This document shows, piece after piece, positions 24,908 through 33,743 of a stretch of 64,000 bases of DNA (within the stretch, counting starts at the first letter, position 1; every line of letters begins with the position of its first letter). The DNA lies in contig CP075366.1 in NCBI GenBank assembly GCA_019454145.1, forward strand, positions 62,001-126,000. Reading direction: 5' to 3'. The notes below the pieces were generated by a model. The model was not told where the DNA came from and searched no databases. It saw nothing but the letters and a program-made list of their open reading frames with translations. The DNA is from Fimbriimonadaceae bacterium. Its GTDB lineage: Bacteria > Armatimonadota > Fimbriimonadia > Fimbriimonadales > Fimbriimonadaceae. The translations under genes were made by a program, and so were the position numbers.

Positions 24908-25771
24908 CTAGCCTTCGTTACTTAGGGTTCCATTGGTTTCGCGACCAATGCGAGAGTTCTCATTATTATCAGTCCCTCCCGGAACGGGTAGCAATCCGGT
25001 TCCAGCATGTTCGTTGCCTGGTGATTCACCAGCTGAACCGGGCAATTGACCACCGCTTGCGGAATTTGGATCTCGGGCTGGGATAAGAAGAGCCGAATTT
25101 GGCGTCTGAATCATCGGCGTAAACCCGAAAGATCTTCCTAAGGCTTGCAAAACTTCAAAAGCGGGAATATCTCGAAAATCTAGCTGGATAATAATGTCGG
25201 GCATTCCCGGTGCCGATTCAAGCCTGATGCCCGCCTGAACAGCAATATCATTAAGGGCACTGTCAAGTGAGATGTTTTTCGCGACGATTGTCACTCGTTT
25301 TTCCATCGCTGTAATTGGTTTGACCGGGGCCTCTTCACCTATATCCGGTTTGGTTTCATCAGGAGAGATGCTTTGATTTTGTTGACTACCCGTTGAACCT
25401 GAAGTCTGGCTTTGAGCCGACATATTTTTGAGCCCGCCCTCAACAACTGGTGGTGGGGAATTTTTTGATTCGACAAACTTCAATGTGCCTAGCGTTGCAA
25501 AAACGCCGGCTGCTAAAAGAAATGTTGCCGCTGCAAATGCCACCCATCGAGGTGGTTCGGAGTTCAGTCGCTGGGGAGTGGGTAAGAAGCGTGATTTCGA
25601 TTTGATTTCAACTGGCCGAGAGCCTTTGATTCCGCGAACCATAGTCATCCTAGACATCAACTCAGCGCGGTACGCCGGATATCGCTCGTGAAACTGCTCG
25701 ATGGCCTTGTCATCCTGACTCTCAGCGATTTGCCACATCAGGTCATTGATTTCGGGAGGGATGTGGCTCAC
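24908..25771 (-). CDS. Anti-sigma-like membrane protein with periplasmic STN (secretin/TonB N-terminal) domain
   Basis: 287 residues. N-terminal helical cytoplasmic region (1-50), Pro/Lys linker, one membrane helix (about 77-97), a Ser/Gln-rich linker, then residues 158-231 with the STN pattern (VTIVAKNISLDSALNDIAVQ, FRDIPAFEVLQALGRSFGF). The tail is low complexity (Gly/Asn/Ser). Its ATG overlaps the sigma gene stop by four bases, the standard arrangement for a sigma factor and its anti-sigma. The N-terminus lacks the HxxxCxxC zinc motif. STN domains elsewhere bind signals or partners in FecA-type receptors and secretins. Confidence 0.7.
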   Translation of the reverse strand: MSHIPPEINDLMWQIAESQDDKAIEQFHERYPAYRAELMSRMTMVRGIKGSRPVEIKSKSRFLPTPQRLNSEPPRWVAFAAATFLLAAGVFATLGTLKFVESKNSPPPVVEGGLKNMSAQSQTSGSTGSQQNQSISPDETKPDIGEEAPVKPITAMEKRVTIVAKNISLDSALNDIAVQAGIRLESAPGMPDIIIQLDFRDIPAFEVLQALGRSFGFTPMIQTPNSALLIPARDPNSASGGQLPGSAGESPGNEHAGTGLLPVPGGTDNNENSRIGRETNGTLSNEG

Positions 25772-26346
25772 GATTCAACCTCCGGCAAGGATTCATAAAT
25801 CTGCTTGAACCGCTCTCTCGCTCGGAAAAGCCGAGTTTTTGCCGCGTTAGCGGAGCATTCTAAACTGTCGGCGATCTCTTGTAAGGTCAGTTCATCCCAA
25901 TAGAATAAAGTCAAAATTGCCCGGTCGTTGGGGTGAAGGCGCGACATTCCTTCTGCCACTCGTGGGTCAGCATCTTCGGGCGGTCGCTCATGATCGGGAA
26001 TTGACTCAACGGCTTCGGAATACGGCGTTTGATGCTTTTTGTATTTCAGCCGCCGAGCAGATTGAATAGAGCGGTTGACAGAAATGCGGAATAGCCAAGT
26101 GCTGAACTTGCTCCGACGGTCAAATCTCGGTAGGTTTTTATAGACTAAAGTAAATATTTCCTGTACGGCGTCAGAAGCTTCATCGGCCTCTAAAAGAATC
26201 CCTTTAGCAATCGCATAGACCCGGTCGTAATACTTTTCGTAGAGCGATTGGAAGGCGTGATGGTCAGACGACAGCACTCGGTCAACGAGGACTAGATCCT
26301 CGTCGAATTGTTCCGATTTAGCATGTTCGTACGTTGAACTCAACAC
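25768..26346 (-). CDS. ECF-type RNA polymerase sigma factor
   Basis: 192 residues. Region 2: FQSLYEKYYDRVYAIAKGIL, DEASDAVQEIFTLVYKNLPR and STWLFRISVNRSIQSARR; region 4: LHPNDRAILTLFYWDELTLQ, EIADSLECSANAAKTRLFRA. No other domains. It probably directs transcription of a small regulon including its own operon and is held by the membrane protein encoded next. Starts 43 bases from the glycosyltransferase gene end on the same strand. Confidence 0.94.
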   Translation of the reverse strand: MLSSTYEHAKSEQFDEDLVLVDRVLSSDHHAFQSLYEKYYDRVYAIAKGILLEADEASDAVQEIFTLVYKNLPRFDRRSKFSTWLFRISVNRSIQSARRLKYKKHQTPYSEAVESIPDHERPPEDADPRVAEGMSRLHPNDRAILTLFYWDELTLQEIADSLECSANAAKTRLFRARERFKQIYESLPEVES

Positions 26347-26389
26347 TCACCCATAAGACGAAATCCGTTCAAACCAAGTTACCTGAGCA

Positions 26390-27757
26390 CTAGGGTTGAC
26401 GCATTTCAAAGCCGTTTGTGATCGCCGAATAGCTTGCGAAATCAAGTAACAGCATAAATATTCCTACGCCAATCCACGCATATTTGCTGGAATTCCCGAA
26501 AAGTCGAACGGTACCCATACCGATCAGGAATGCAAATGACGCAAGTGCTGGGAACAAGTATCGTGCCTGACCTTGGAAATATTGCATGTTGAATCGGATA
26601 AACAAGAGGATGGTGAATACGAGCAATACAAGCGAAACTATCTGAAATCCGCCTGGCTGGGGAAGTGACTGATCCTCTGCCTCGTCTTTGAATTTCTTGA
26701 ATCCCAGTTGTCCGAACAGGCCAACCGCACCGAGTAGAAAGAGAATTGCGATATAAAGCGTCCCTGATTTTTCGTTGCCCATAGTTTCAAATAAAAAGAT
26801 ATCCATGTAGCCGAAAACTCCCACAAGGCTCCTGGCTGTCCACCAAAGCACCATGCCCATCCAATAGCCAGAGCTACCAAATAGTTCTATAAACGAACTC
26901 GCTTGAGGTGAACCAGGGAAGGCATCTTTAAACACCGACATTGCAAGTGGATCGCCGTATAAGTTCATGTTTCGAATCAGCCAAGGTGCGGCAACAATCA
27001 AAGGCAAAACGAGGCATGCCGCCCACACTATCGCGTTAGGTTTTGCGGGGGCTTGATGCTTTTTGTGCGACAAGAACAGTGCAGTAATAACAGTAGGGAA
27101 TAAGACTAAAGCTGTTGTTTTCGTGAGCATTCCTAAGCCGATAAGAACTCCAATTCCAATGGCCATTTTGAAGTGCCAGCCTTGCTGCAAACCTTTAATC
27201 GCTAATGCCAAAACCCATGTGCAGATGCAGTAAAGAAGAGGGTCGTTGGAAATAGCACTGTGAAGCGCGATGTTCATAGGCAGCAACGCTGCAAAAGCAC
27301 TTGCCGCAAGGGCGACATCTTGGCGACCAAGACCCCAAAGTGCCGCAAAGTAGATTCCTAGAATTGTTCCGATTCCGATGAGGGAGTTTAGAAACCTGAG
27401 CCGAAAGCCAGCCTCGCTATCTTCTGGGTCGGCACCAGTTATCGCACTCCAACCAGTAGCGAGAATATAGTAAAGCGGCGGCTGATGCGCTTGGTAAGTT
27501 TCAAATAAATCGGGCGAACCAGGAATTAAAACCGGAAAACCTTTGCCGCTTTTCAAATAAGAAATATAGTTTGCATGCTGGCGTTCATCGGGTGCCCCGA
27601 TATCGGGAATAACATTTGGCACGCGTTGCCCATTTTCGTCGAATTTGCTTTGAAATATCAATAATCCCGGTTCGCGATAAGGGGTGCTTTTGTTAAATAA
27701 ACCGCAGAGGGTCACAAAAACCAGAAGCAAAACCACTAACGGAATCGGCAATCTCAT
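26390..27757 (-). CDS. Polytopic membrane glycosyltransferase (GT-C fold, GT39/DUF2142-like)
   Basis: 455 residues with about ten hydrophobic segments. The first large loop after helix 1 has IGAPDERQHANYISYL, an acidic motif where GT-C enzymes (PMT/ArnT, DUF2142) place their catalytic Asp/Glu, then QAHQPPLYYILATGWSAI. These enzymes move a sugar from a lipid carrier to a protein or lipid outside the cytoplasm. Donor and acceptor are unknown. Confidence 0.72.
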   Translation of the reverse strand: MRLPIPLVVLLLVFVTLCGLFNKSTPYREPGLLIFQSKFDENGQRVPNVIPDIGAPDERQHANYISYLKSGKGFPVLIPGSPDLFETYQAHQPPLYYILATGWSAITGADPEDSEAGFRLRFLNSLIGIGTILGIYFAALWGLGRQDVALAASAFAALLPMNIALHSAISNDPLLYCICTWVLALAIKGLQQGWHFKMAIGIGVLIGLGMLTKTTALVLFPTVITALFLSHKKHQAPAKPNAIVWAACLVLPLIVAAPWLIRNMNLYGDPLAMSVFKDAFPGSPQASSFIELFGSSGYWMGMVLWWTARSLVGVFGYMDIFLFETMGNEKSGTLYIAILFLLGAVGLFGQLGFKKFKDEAEDQSLPQPGGFQIVSLVLLVFTILLFIRFNMQYFQGQARYLFPALASFAFLIGMGTVRLFGNSSKYAWIGVGIFMLLLDFASYSAITNGFEMRQP

Positions 27758-27901
27758 CGCGCATTATTTTAGCGGTAATTCATGTTTATGAACTGGACAT
27801 GTTAAAGAAATATTTTGTATTTGCAACATCCAGAGCCGATAGTTGGTAAAATTATATTGCAGGAAAATCCATTTACCTGGCAGTGAGGCAATCTAAAAAC
27901 C

Positions 27902-28894
27902 ATGAAATCAACTCGATTATTGCTCGCCGTGCCGGTCTTAGCCGTGGCGATGACAGCCACCGCTTTGATGAGTGCACCCGCCTTTGATAACTTCAAGTCC
28001 ACCTTGGGCAAGGCTGAAGGCGTAAAGGCAGAGGTATCCATCAACGATGCCGCAGGCACGCACAAGTACACAATCACCTTGGCGAAGCCAAACAAGGCTC
28101 GCATCGATACCGCATCTCAATTGATCGTAGCCGATGGTAATGAAATCACCACCTACGTCAAAGATAAGAATTACTACTACACCACCCCGCAAACTCCTCA
28201 ATCTCTTGCAGAAGCAATGAGTGGTATTGAATACCAAATGTGGGCTCCGTTCTTCAACGAAAAAGCATTTGCTTCAATGACTTCAAAGAAAACCGGCGAT
28301 CGAAAGATCAAAGGCGAAGCTCACTCAATCGTAACCGTTGCTGACCAAAAAGGCGACACCACGATGGAGTTCTATTTGAGCGACGAAAGCAAAATGCCAA
28401 ATCGCCTTGCTATCACCAGCAAGACTTTGACTGGCGAAGAAAAAATGATTCTTGCTTCCGACTCCATTGAATTGGCAGCTCAAACGGCAGATGCGTTTGC
28501 TTTCTCAGCACCAGCAAATTCAAAGAAAGTTGATATGTCGGTAATGGGTCTCGGAAAGTGGCTCCACAATTTTGATGAAGCTCTGACCTTGGCTAAGTCA
28601 AGCAACAAGTTGGTCATGATTGACTTCATGGCTTCTTGGTGCGGCCCTTGCAAAATGATGGAAGCTCAAGTTTTCAATACCGACGAATTCAAGAAAGCTA
28701 CTGGCAACATGGTTCTCGTAAAAGTTGATGTTGATGAGCAAACCGCTATCGCTCAACGATATGGAATTGAAGCAATGCCAACCGTTAAGTTTGTTAACGG
28801 TGCCGGTGAAGTGGTTCATGAATTCGTTGGTTACGGCGGATTCGATCAAGTTATGGGCGAAGTCAGAACCGCTCAAAGCAAGTTCGGCAAATAA
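27902..28894 (+). CDS. LolA-like domain fused to a thioredoxin domain, secreted
   Basis: 330 residues. Signal peptide to about residue 22. Residues 25-205 look like a LolA/LolB or DUF2092 half-barrel (TLAKPNKARIDTASQLIVAD, MEFYLSDESKMPNRLAITSK). Residues 215-330 are a complete thioredoxin domain with active site WCGPC (246-250) in VMIDFMASWCGPCKMM and the cis-Pro loop IEAMPTVKF. The first half usually carries lipids or lipoproteins; the second reduces or forms disulfides. The open frame is continuous across the join. GAGGCAATC precedes the ATG and a terminator follows. Confidence 0.85.
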   Translation: MKSTRLLLAVPVLAVAMTATALMSAPAFDNFKSTLGKAEGVKAEVSINDAAGTHKYTITLAKPNKARIDTASQLIVADGNEITTYVKDKNYYYTTPQTPQSLAEAMSGIEYQMWAPFFNEKAFASMTSKKTGDRKIKGEAHSIVTVADQKGDTTMEFYLSDESKMPNRLAITSKTLTGEEKMILASDSIELAAQTADAFAFSAPANSKKVDMSVMGLGKWLHNFDEALTLAKSSNKLVMIDFMASWCGPCKMMEAQVFNTDEFKKATGNMVLVKVDVDEQTAIAQRYGIEAMPTVKFVNGAGEVVHEFVGYGGFDQVMGEVRTAQSKFGK

Positions 28895-28930
28895 GTTAAA
28901 AGCGGCCTATCCGCAAAAATAACAGAAAAA

Positions 28931-28963
28931 GCCCTGGGTTGAAGTCTCTTCCCAGGGTTTTTT
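28931..28963 (+). terminator. Rho-independent terminator
   Basis: CCCTGGG and CCCAGGG arms with a 12-base loop followed by TTTTTTC, 37 bases after the LolA-thioredoxin gene. Confidence 0.9.
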
Positions 28964-29091
28964 CGTCCGACAAAGAGGTTAGGCCCTTGGATGGTTTTGT
29001 ACTAGGTCGGGGCACCTTGCACGGTACACTACGCGAACTTTTCCACAGGGATTTGAGCGAAGAATCCGATGTGTGAAGGAGATATTTGCGA

Positions 29092-30222
29092 GTGGCAACA
29101 ACTACGACGGACACGGCCCAAACTTCCCCCGATGGCCAGAGCAGTCCGGGAAACCGACCAAGTGATCGGCTGACCCATGATGATTACCGCGAACTACTGA
29201 AGCAACTCTATCTTGCTCGGTACTTTGATGTGCGGCTAATCAAGGAGAAAAAACGTGGTCGCCTGCGCGGAACGCTTTATTCTTCTCATAACCAAGAAGC
29301 TATTCTCGTTGGCTCACTGTACGGCCTAGAGCCGATGGATTGGATATCGCCAATTCACCGCGATATGCCTGCATTTTTCTTAAAGGATTTCCGCTCTGGC
29401 TGGGACAACCCAGACCGCATGGGCATGACCATCGAAGAGGTCTGCTCCCAGGTTTGGGGCAAGGCAACTTCTCCTGGTCGCGCCCGCGATAACTGGAGCC
29501 ACATCGGTAGCAAAAGCAAGCGAATTATCCACTCGACTTCCATGCTTGCCGGAACGATCCCGGCCGCCGCTGGAGTCGTGCTTGCCGACCGATTAAACGG
29601 ATTAAATACCGTTGCTGTCACTTACAACGGTGAAGGTTCAACCGCGCAGGGTGTTTTCCATGAAGCGATCAATTTCGCGGCCGTCGAAAAGCTCCCGGTA
29701 GTTACGATTATTGAAAACAACCAGTGGGCGTACGGAACCCCCACTCACTACGAATATCCCCTAGAAGATTTCGCCCGCCGTGCCGACGGCTACGGCATCC
29801 CCGGTTTGGTTGCTGACGGTCAAGACGTGATTGACGTTTACAACAAAGTCATGCAGGCGGTCGAACACGCTCGCAGTGGCAACGGCCCGAGCATCGTAGA
29901 ATGCAAAACCTTCCGAGCCTATGGTCACGGCGACCACGACGATGACCGCGCAGAAAAATATCGGCCAGCCGAGGAAGTCGAAAAAGGCCGTAAGCGCGAT
30001 CCCCTTCATGTCATGAAAACCCGCATGATCGAAATGGGAATTCTCACCCAAGAAGAAGCCGATAAGCACCCAGCCGAAGGCAAAGGGGCTAGCGAAGTCA
30101 CTGATGCTGACTTCCCAGCCGAAGTTTCTGAATATCTCAGCCGAGGCGTGAACTTTGCAGTCAAGGCTCCATTACCAGATGAAACCGAAGGCGCGATGTG
30201 GGTCTTCAAGGAGGGTGAATAA
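29092..30222 (+). CDS. 2-Oxoacid dehydrogenase E1 component, alpha subunit
   Basis: About 376 residues. GTG at 29092 is 10 bases after AAGGAG; a TTG at 29086 is only 4 bases from it. The thiamine-diphosphate motif is present as NGEGSTAQGVFHEAINFAAV...ENNQWAYGT, with HIGSKSKRIIHSTSMLAGTI before it and YGHGDHDDD in the phosphorylation-loop region. With the beta subunit it decarboxylates pyruvate or a branched-chain 2-oxoacid and passes the acyl group to E2. E2 and E3 genes are not adjacent. Pyruvate versus branched-chain substrate cannot be decided here. Confidence 0.92.
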   Translation: MATTTTDTAQTSPDGQSSPGNRPSDRLTHDDYRELLKQLYLARYFDVRLIKEKKRGRLRGTLYSSHNQEAILVGSLYGLEPMDWISPIHRDMPAFFLKDFRSGWDNPDRMGMTIEEVCSQVWGKATSPGRARDNWSHIGSKSKRIIHSTSMLAGTIPAAAGVVLADRLNGLNTVAVTYNGEGSTAQGVFHEAINFAAVEKLPVVTIIENNQWAYGTPTHYEYPLEDFARRADGYGIPGLVADGQDVIDVYNKVMQAVEHARSGNGPSIVECKTFRAYGHGDHDDDRAEKYRPAEEVEKGRKRDPLHVMKTRMIEMGILTQEEADKHPAEGKGASEVTDADFPAEVSEYLSRGVNFAVKAPLPDETEGAMWVFKEGE

Positions 30223-31229
30223 TGGCTATTGCAGTTACCCCCGATACGAAAAAGAATTATTTAACCGCACTTAAAGAAGCCATCGCCGAAGAAATGGCTC
30301 GCAACCCAGACATGATTTGTATGGGTGAAGATATCGGTGCTCTCGGTGGAGCGTTCGGCGTTACCGATGGCCTAATCGCCCAATACGGTCGCGAGCGGGT
30401 TTACGATATGCCGATTTCGGAAGCGGCAATTGTTGGTACGGCTTGCGGACTTTGTCTGAACGGCAAAACCGTTATGGTGGAAATGCAGTTTATTGACTTC
30501 ATTTCATGCGGATTTGACCAGATCGTCAATATGACGGCAACCTACCACTACCGAACGGCGGGCGAAGTCAACATCCCAATGGTGATCCGCGGCCCGGCTG
30601 GTGCATACGGCGGCGGTGCTTTGTATCACAGCCAAATGAACGAAGCTTGGTTTGCAAACTCTCCTGGCCTTAAAATCATCTGCCCGAGCACTCCTTACGA
30701 TGCGAAGGGACTGATGAAAGCGGCCCTCCGCGACCCGAATCCGGTCATTGTTTACGAAATCAAAGACCTTTACCGAAAGCGTGAAATCGAAGAAGTTTTG
30801 CCCGAAGAAGATTACGTTGTGCCGCTTGGCAAAGCAAAAGTTGTCCAAGAAGGCGATGACGTAACCATTGTCACTTACGGACAAAACGTTTACCACGCCC
30901 TTGGTGCAGCGGAAAAGTTGAAAGAAGAAGGTTTCAGCGCAGAAGTAATTGATATCCGCACAATTGTTCCTCTCGATGAGGACACGATTGTGGAATCGCT
31001 CAAGAAAACAAACCGACTTGTAGTGGTCAACGAAGCTCCTCGAACTTGCGGATTCGCGGGTGAATTGCTGAGCCGTATGACCGAACGAGCGTTTGAATAT
31101 CTTGATGCTCCTCCGGTGCGGATCACGCGAATGGATACCCCCGTGCCCTGGGTTAAGCCGCTTGAACTTTATGTTCTGCCAAGCGTGGCGAAAATCACCG
31201 AAGCAGCTCTCAAAGTCTGCCGGTACTAG
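30222..31229 (+). CDS. 2-Oxoacid dehydrogenase E1 component, beta subunit
   Basis: 335 residues. Typical parts: EEMARNPDMICMGEDIGALG, RVYDMPISEAAIVGTACGLC, MVEMQFIDFISCGFDQIVN and MVIRGPAGAYGGGALYHSQM, then the C-terminal transketolase domain with PVPWVKPLELYVLPS. The ATG shares one base with the alpha stop (TAATG), so both subunits are made in balance. Confidence 0.95.
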   Translation: MAIAVTPDTKKNYLTALKEAIAEEMARNPDMICMGEDIGALGGAFGVTDGLIAQYGRERVYDMPISEAAIVGTACGLCLNGKTVMVEMQFIDFISCGFDQIVNMTATYHYRTAGEVNIPMVIRGPAGAYGGGALYHSQMNEAWFANSPGLKIICPSTPYDAKGLMKAALRDPNPVIVYEIKDLYRKREIEEVLPEEDYVVPLGKAKVVQEGDDVTIVTYGQNVYHALGAAEKLKEEGFSAEVIDIRTIVPLDEDTIVESLKKTNRLVVVNEAPRTCGFAGELLSRMTERAFEYLDAPPVRITRMDTPVPWVKPLELYVLPSVAKITEAALKVCRY

Positions 31230-31242
31230 GGCATTGATAAGC

Positions 31243-31286
31243 GATAGTGGTTTGATCTGTATAAGATCAAACCACTATCTTTGTTT
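31243..31286. terminator. Bidirectional terminator between convergent genes
   Basis: A perfect 16-bp stem (core GATAGTGGTTTGATCT) with a 5-base loop, then TTTGTTTATT on the plus strand. It ends the E1 beta transcript and overlaps the stop of the convergent lipoprotein gene. Confidence 0.88.
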
Positions 31287-32321
31287 ATTGGGAGCGATTT
31301 TTCCGATGATGATGGGCAGGTCACTACCTTTCATATAAATCGCATATCCTAATGGCTTTTCTCCAGTGGAAAGGGTGTTCTGGAGTTTGATTTTTGTATA
31401 AGTAAATTGTCTTAGAACCGGGATGCTCGCTTCATCTATCAGTTCGATTGAAAGGTGCCGAAAATCGTTCTTACCGCTCAAAAGCCTTTCTGATTGACTT
31501 GCTCTTATCAGAGGAGCTAAATCTAGCTCTGATGCGACGACAAAAACTGATGGGTTAGAGGTCGCAGCACTGTCAACTCCCTTCGAGCTTCTCAGCGAAC
31601 TCAAATCTGGCATGAATCTATCTTTAGTTGGCTCCCAAAAATAAATTTCAAAGCTATCGCTAACTGCTGAATAGCCGCTATCGCCCTTCACTAATTTACG
31701 ACTGGAGCCAGTCGGTTCAAAAACCGTCCCCCCAAGCCCAATCATTTGATTCGCTTTGGTGAGTTCAACATTCTTTTCGGCAATCTCGGGCGGAAAACGA
31801 TCCATCCACCGCTTTACGGCTTTTTGGGCGGTAATTCCGATGCTCCCGAGCCTAATCGTGTCAATTTGGAATCGCCCTGCCATTTCTTTTTGGAATGAAA
31901 CGTCCACTTGAATCGGCCAGATCATCCACAAAGAAGACCGCACATCAACCGAGTGACGAGTCGCTTTCAGGAATTCCCCAAAACCCTGGTTGAGCGAAAA
32001 CTCATCAGGCTGATCCGTCCGCAAAAACCGAGCCGCTGCAGTGTACGATTCACCTTCTGTTGCGTTGAGTAATGCTAGTCCAGTTTGGTAAGAGCTTGCG
32101 ACAGGAAAGTCGAACGAGTCGTTCGATTTCGCCAAGATTTCGGCGTTTTCGTTAGCGAATCGTATATAAGAATCGTTAAAAATCTGGATATCATCATGGG
32201 CGGCTTCGCGCGACCAAAACTCATTTTCATCGGTGGGGAATTTATAAATAGGCTTAGACCGGCACGCACCAAGTGTGCAAAGCGAGAGAAGGATAGCGCA
32301 GTTGAACCCGGTTCGGCGCAT
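31275..32321 (-). CDS. Lipoprotein of unknown function
   Basis: 348 residues. Signal peptide with lipobox LGAC (Cys20). No domain recognised; the mature chain is of mixed composition (RFQIDTIRLGSIGITAQKAV, SDSFEIYFWEPTKDRFMP, FTYTKIKLQNTLSTGEKPLG) and looks globular over its full length. It is divergent from the livK-like gene. Confidence 0.7.
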   Translation of the reverse strand: MRRTGFNCAILLSLCTLGACRSKPIYKFPTDENEFWSREAAHDDIQIFNDSYIRFANENAEILAKSNDSFDFPVASSYQTGLALLNATEGESYTAAARFLRTDQPDEFSLNQGFGEFLKATRHSVDVRSSLWMIWPIQVDVSFQKEMAGRFQIDTIRLGSIGITAQKAVKRWMDRFPPEIAEKNVELTKANQMIGLGGTVFEPTGSSRKLVKGDSGYSAVSDSFEIYFWEPTKDRFMPDLSSLRSSKGVDSAATSNPSVFVVASELDLAPLIRASQSERLLSGKNDFRHLSIELIDEASIPVLRQFTYTKIKLQNTLSTGEKPLGYAIYMKGSDLPIIIGKIAPNKQR

Positions 32322-32478
32322 ATTCTAAGAGTGTATTCGAGTGTAGGGAACTTGCTTGGGCCGCGTTACTGTTTGAACTTTTGAGGCAACCTGGCGCAAA
32401 TTTTCCTGTATACTCGCCCTGACTGAGGCAACCGGTTAGCTCGGGTTTTGGGGCTCGCGGCGGTTGTTAGAATTGATT

Positions 32479-33720
32479 ATGAAAAACGGATTGCTCCAAC
32501 TAGCGGCTTGTGCATTAGCCGTTGCATCAATGAGTATGTTCGCTGGCTGCAAAGATGACGCAGCTGGTGGGAACACGACCGGAACTTCTACTGGAACTGC
32601 CGGAAGCGGCTCAGAACAATCAGGCGACACCATCAAGATTGGCCTCGTTGTCAGCCAAAACGGTGAATTACGACCATGGGGTGTTGATTGCGAAGCTGGC
32701 GCGAAGTTAGCGGAAAAGCAAATTAACGATGCTGGCGGAATCGGCGGTAAGAAAGTCGAATTGCTTATCGGCGACAGTAACTCCAAGCCAGAAGAAGGCA
32801 AGTCAGCGGCGGCTAAGCTGGCTAGCGAAAATGTCATCGGCATGATTGGCGAAGTATCCAGCGGTATTACAAAGCAAATCAAAACCGTGGCTCTTGAAAA
32901 AGGAATTCCTCTCGTTGCGGTCGGTGCAACCAACCCAGAAATCACTCAAGAAGGCCAAGGTTTGATCTCACGTGTGTGCTACACCGACGATCTTCAAGGC
33001 CCCGTTATGGCGGTTTTTGCTTACGATAAAGGCCTTCGCAAGGTCGCAATCATGACCGACCAAAAGCAGCCTTATTCAACTGGTTTGAGTAAGACATTTG
33101 CTGAAAAATTCAAGGCACTCGGTGGTCAAATCGTTGCTGAAGAATTCTATCAAAGCGGTGAAAACCAGTTCAGTGGTCAGCTCACTCGCGTGAAGTCAAA
33201 GAACCCAGACGGAATCTTCATGTCTGGTTACTTCACAGAAGTTGGCCCAATGGCTCGCCAAATCCGACAACTTGGAATGGATAAAGCGGTTCTCATGGGT
33301 GGCGATGGTTGGGATAGTTCTGACCTCGTTTCTTCCGGTGGCGACGCTATCGTAGGCGGATACTTCTGCAACCACTACAATGATGCGGAAGATCGAAAAG
33401 AAGTCAAAGACTTCCTCGAAGCATTCAAGGCAAACAACAATGGCAACCTGCCTGGAACTACCATGGGTGCACTTGGTTACGATGCTGCGATGGTTGTATT
33501 CGATTCGCTCAAGAGACTTGCCGCTGCTAGCAAGGAAATCAATTCCAAAAACTTGGCCGAAGAAATCATGGCGACCGAAAACTACCCTGGCGTTTCAGGT
33601 TCGATCACTCTGAAAGGCACACACGGCGATCCAGCCAAACGAGCCTTGGTTGTTGAAGTCCAAAAGACTGCTTTTGTGTTCAATAAAGCATACGAAGCAT
33701 CAGAAGTTATGGCGCGATAA
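32479..33720 (+). CDS. livK: Branched-chain amino-acid ABC transporter, substrate-binding lipoprotein
   Basis: About 413 residues. I take the ATG at 32479 (product MKNGLLQLAACALAVA) over a TTG at 32464. Lipobox MFAGC, Gly/Thr/Ser linker, then a type I periplasmic-binding fold with KIGLVVSQNGELRPWGVDCE, the G-A/S-K-A motif ELLIGDSNSKPEEGKSAAAK and GVSGSITLKGTHGDPAKRAL near the end. It delivers amino acids, amides or urea to the permeases that follow. A TATACT box lies at 32409-32414. Confidence 0.92.
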   Translation: MKNGLLQLAACALAVASMSMFAGCKDDAAGGNTTGTSTGTAGSGSEQSGDTIKIGLVVSQNGELRPWGVDCEAGAKLAEKQINDAGGIGGKKVELLIGDSNSKPEEGKSAAAKLASENVIGMIGEVSSGITKQIKTVALEKGIPLVAVGATNPEITQEGQGLISRVCYTDDLQGPVMAVFAYDKGLRKVAIMTDQKQPYSTGLSKTFAEKFKALGGQIVAEEFYQSGENQFSGQLTRVKSKNPDGIFMSGYFTEVGPMARQIRQLGMDKAVLMGGDGWDSSDLVSSGGDAIVGGYFCNHYNDAEDRKEVKDFLEAFKANNNGNLPGTTMGALGYDAAMVVFDSLKRLAAASKEINSKNLAEEIMATENYPGVSGSITLKGTHGDPAKRALVVEVQKTAFVFNKAYEASEVMAR

Positions 33721-33743
33721 GTTAGAATCATTCAGCACACAGC

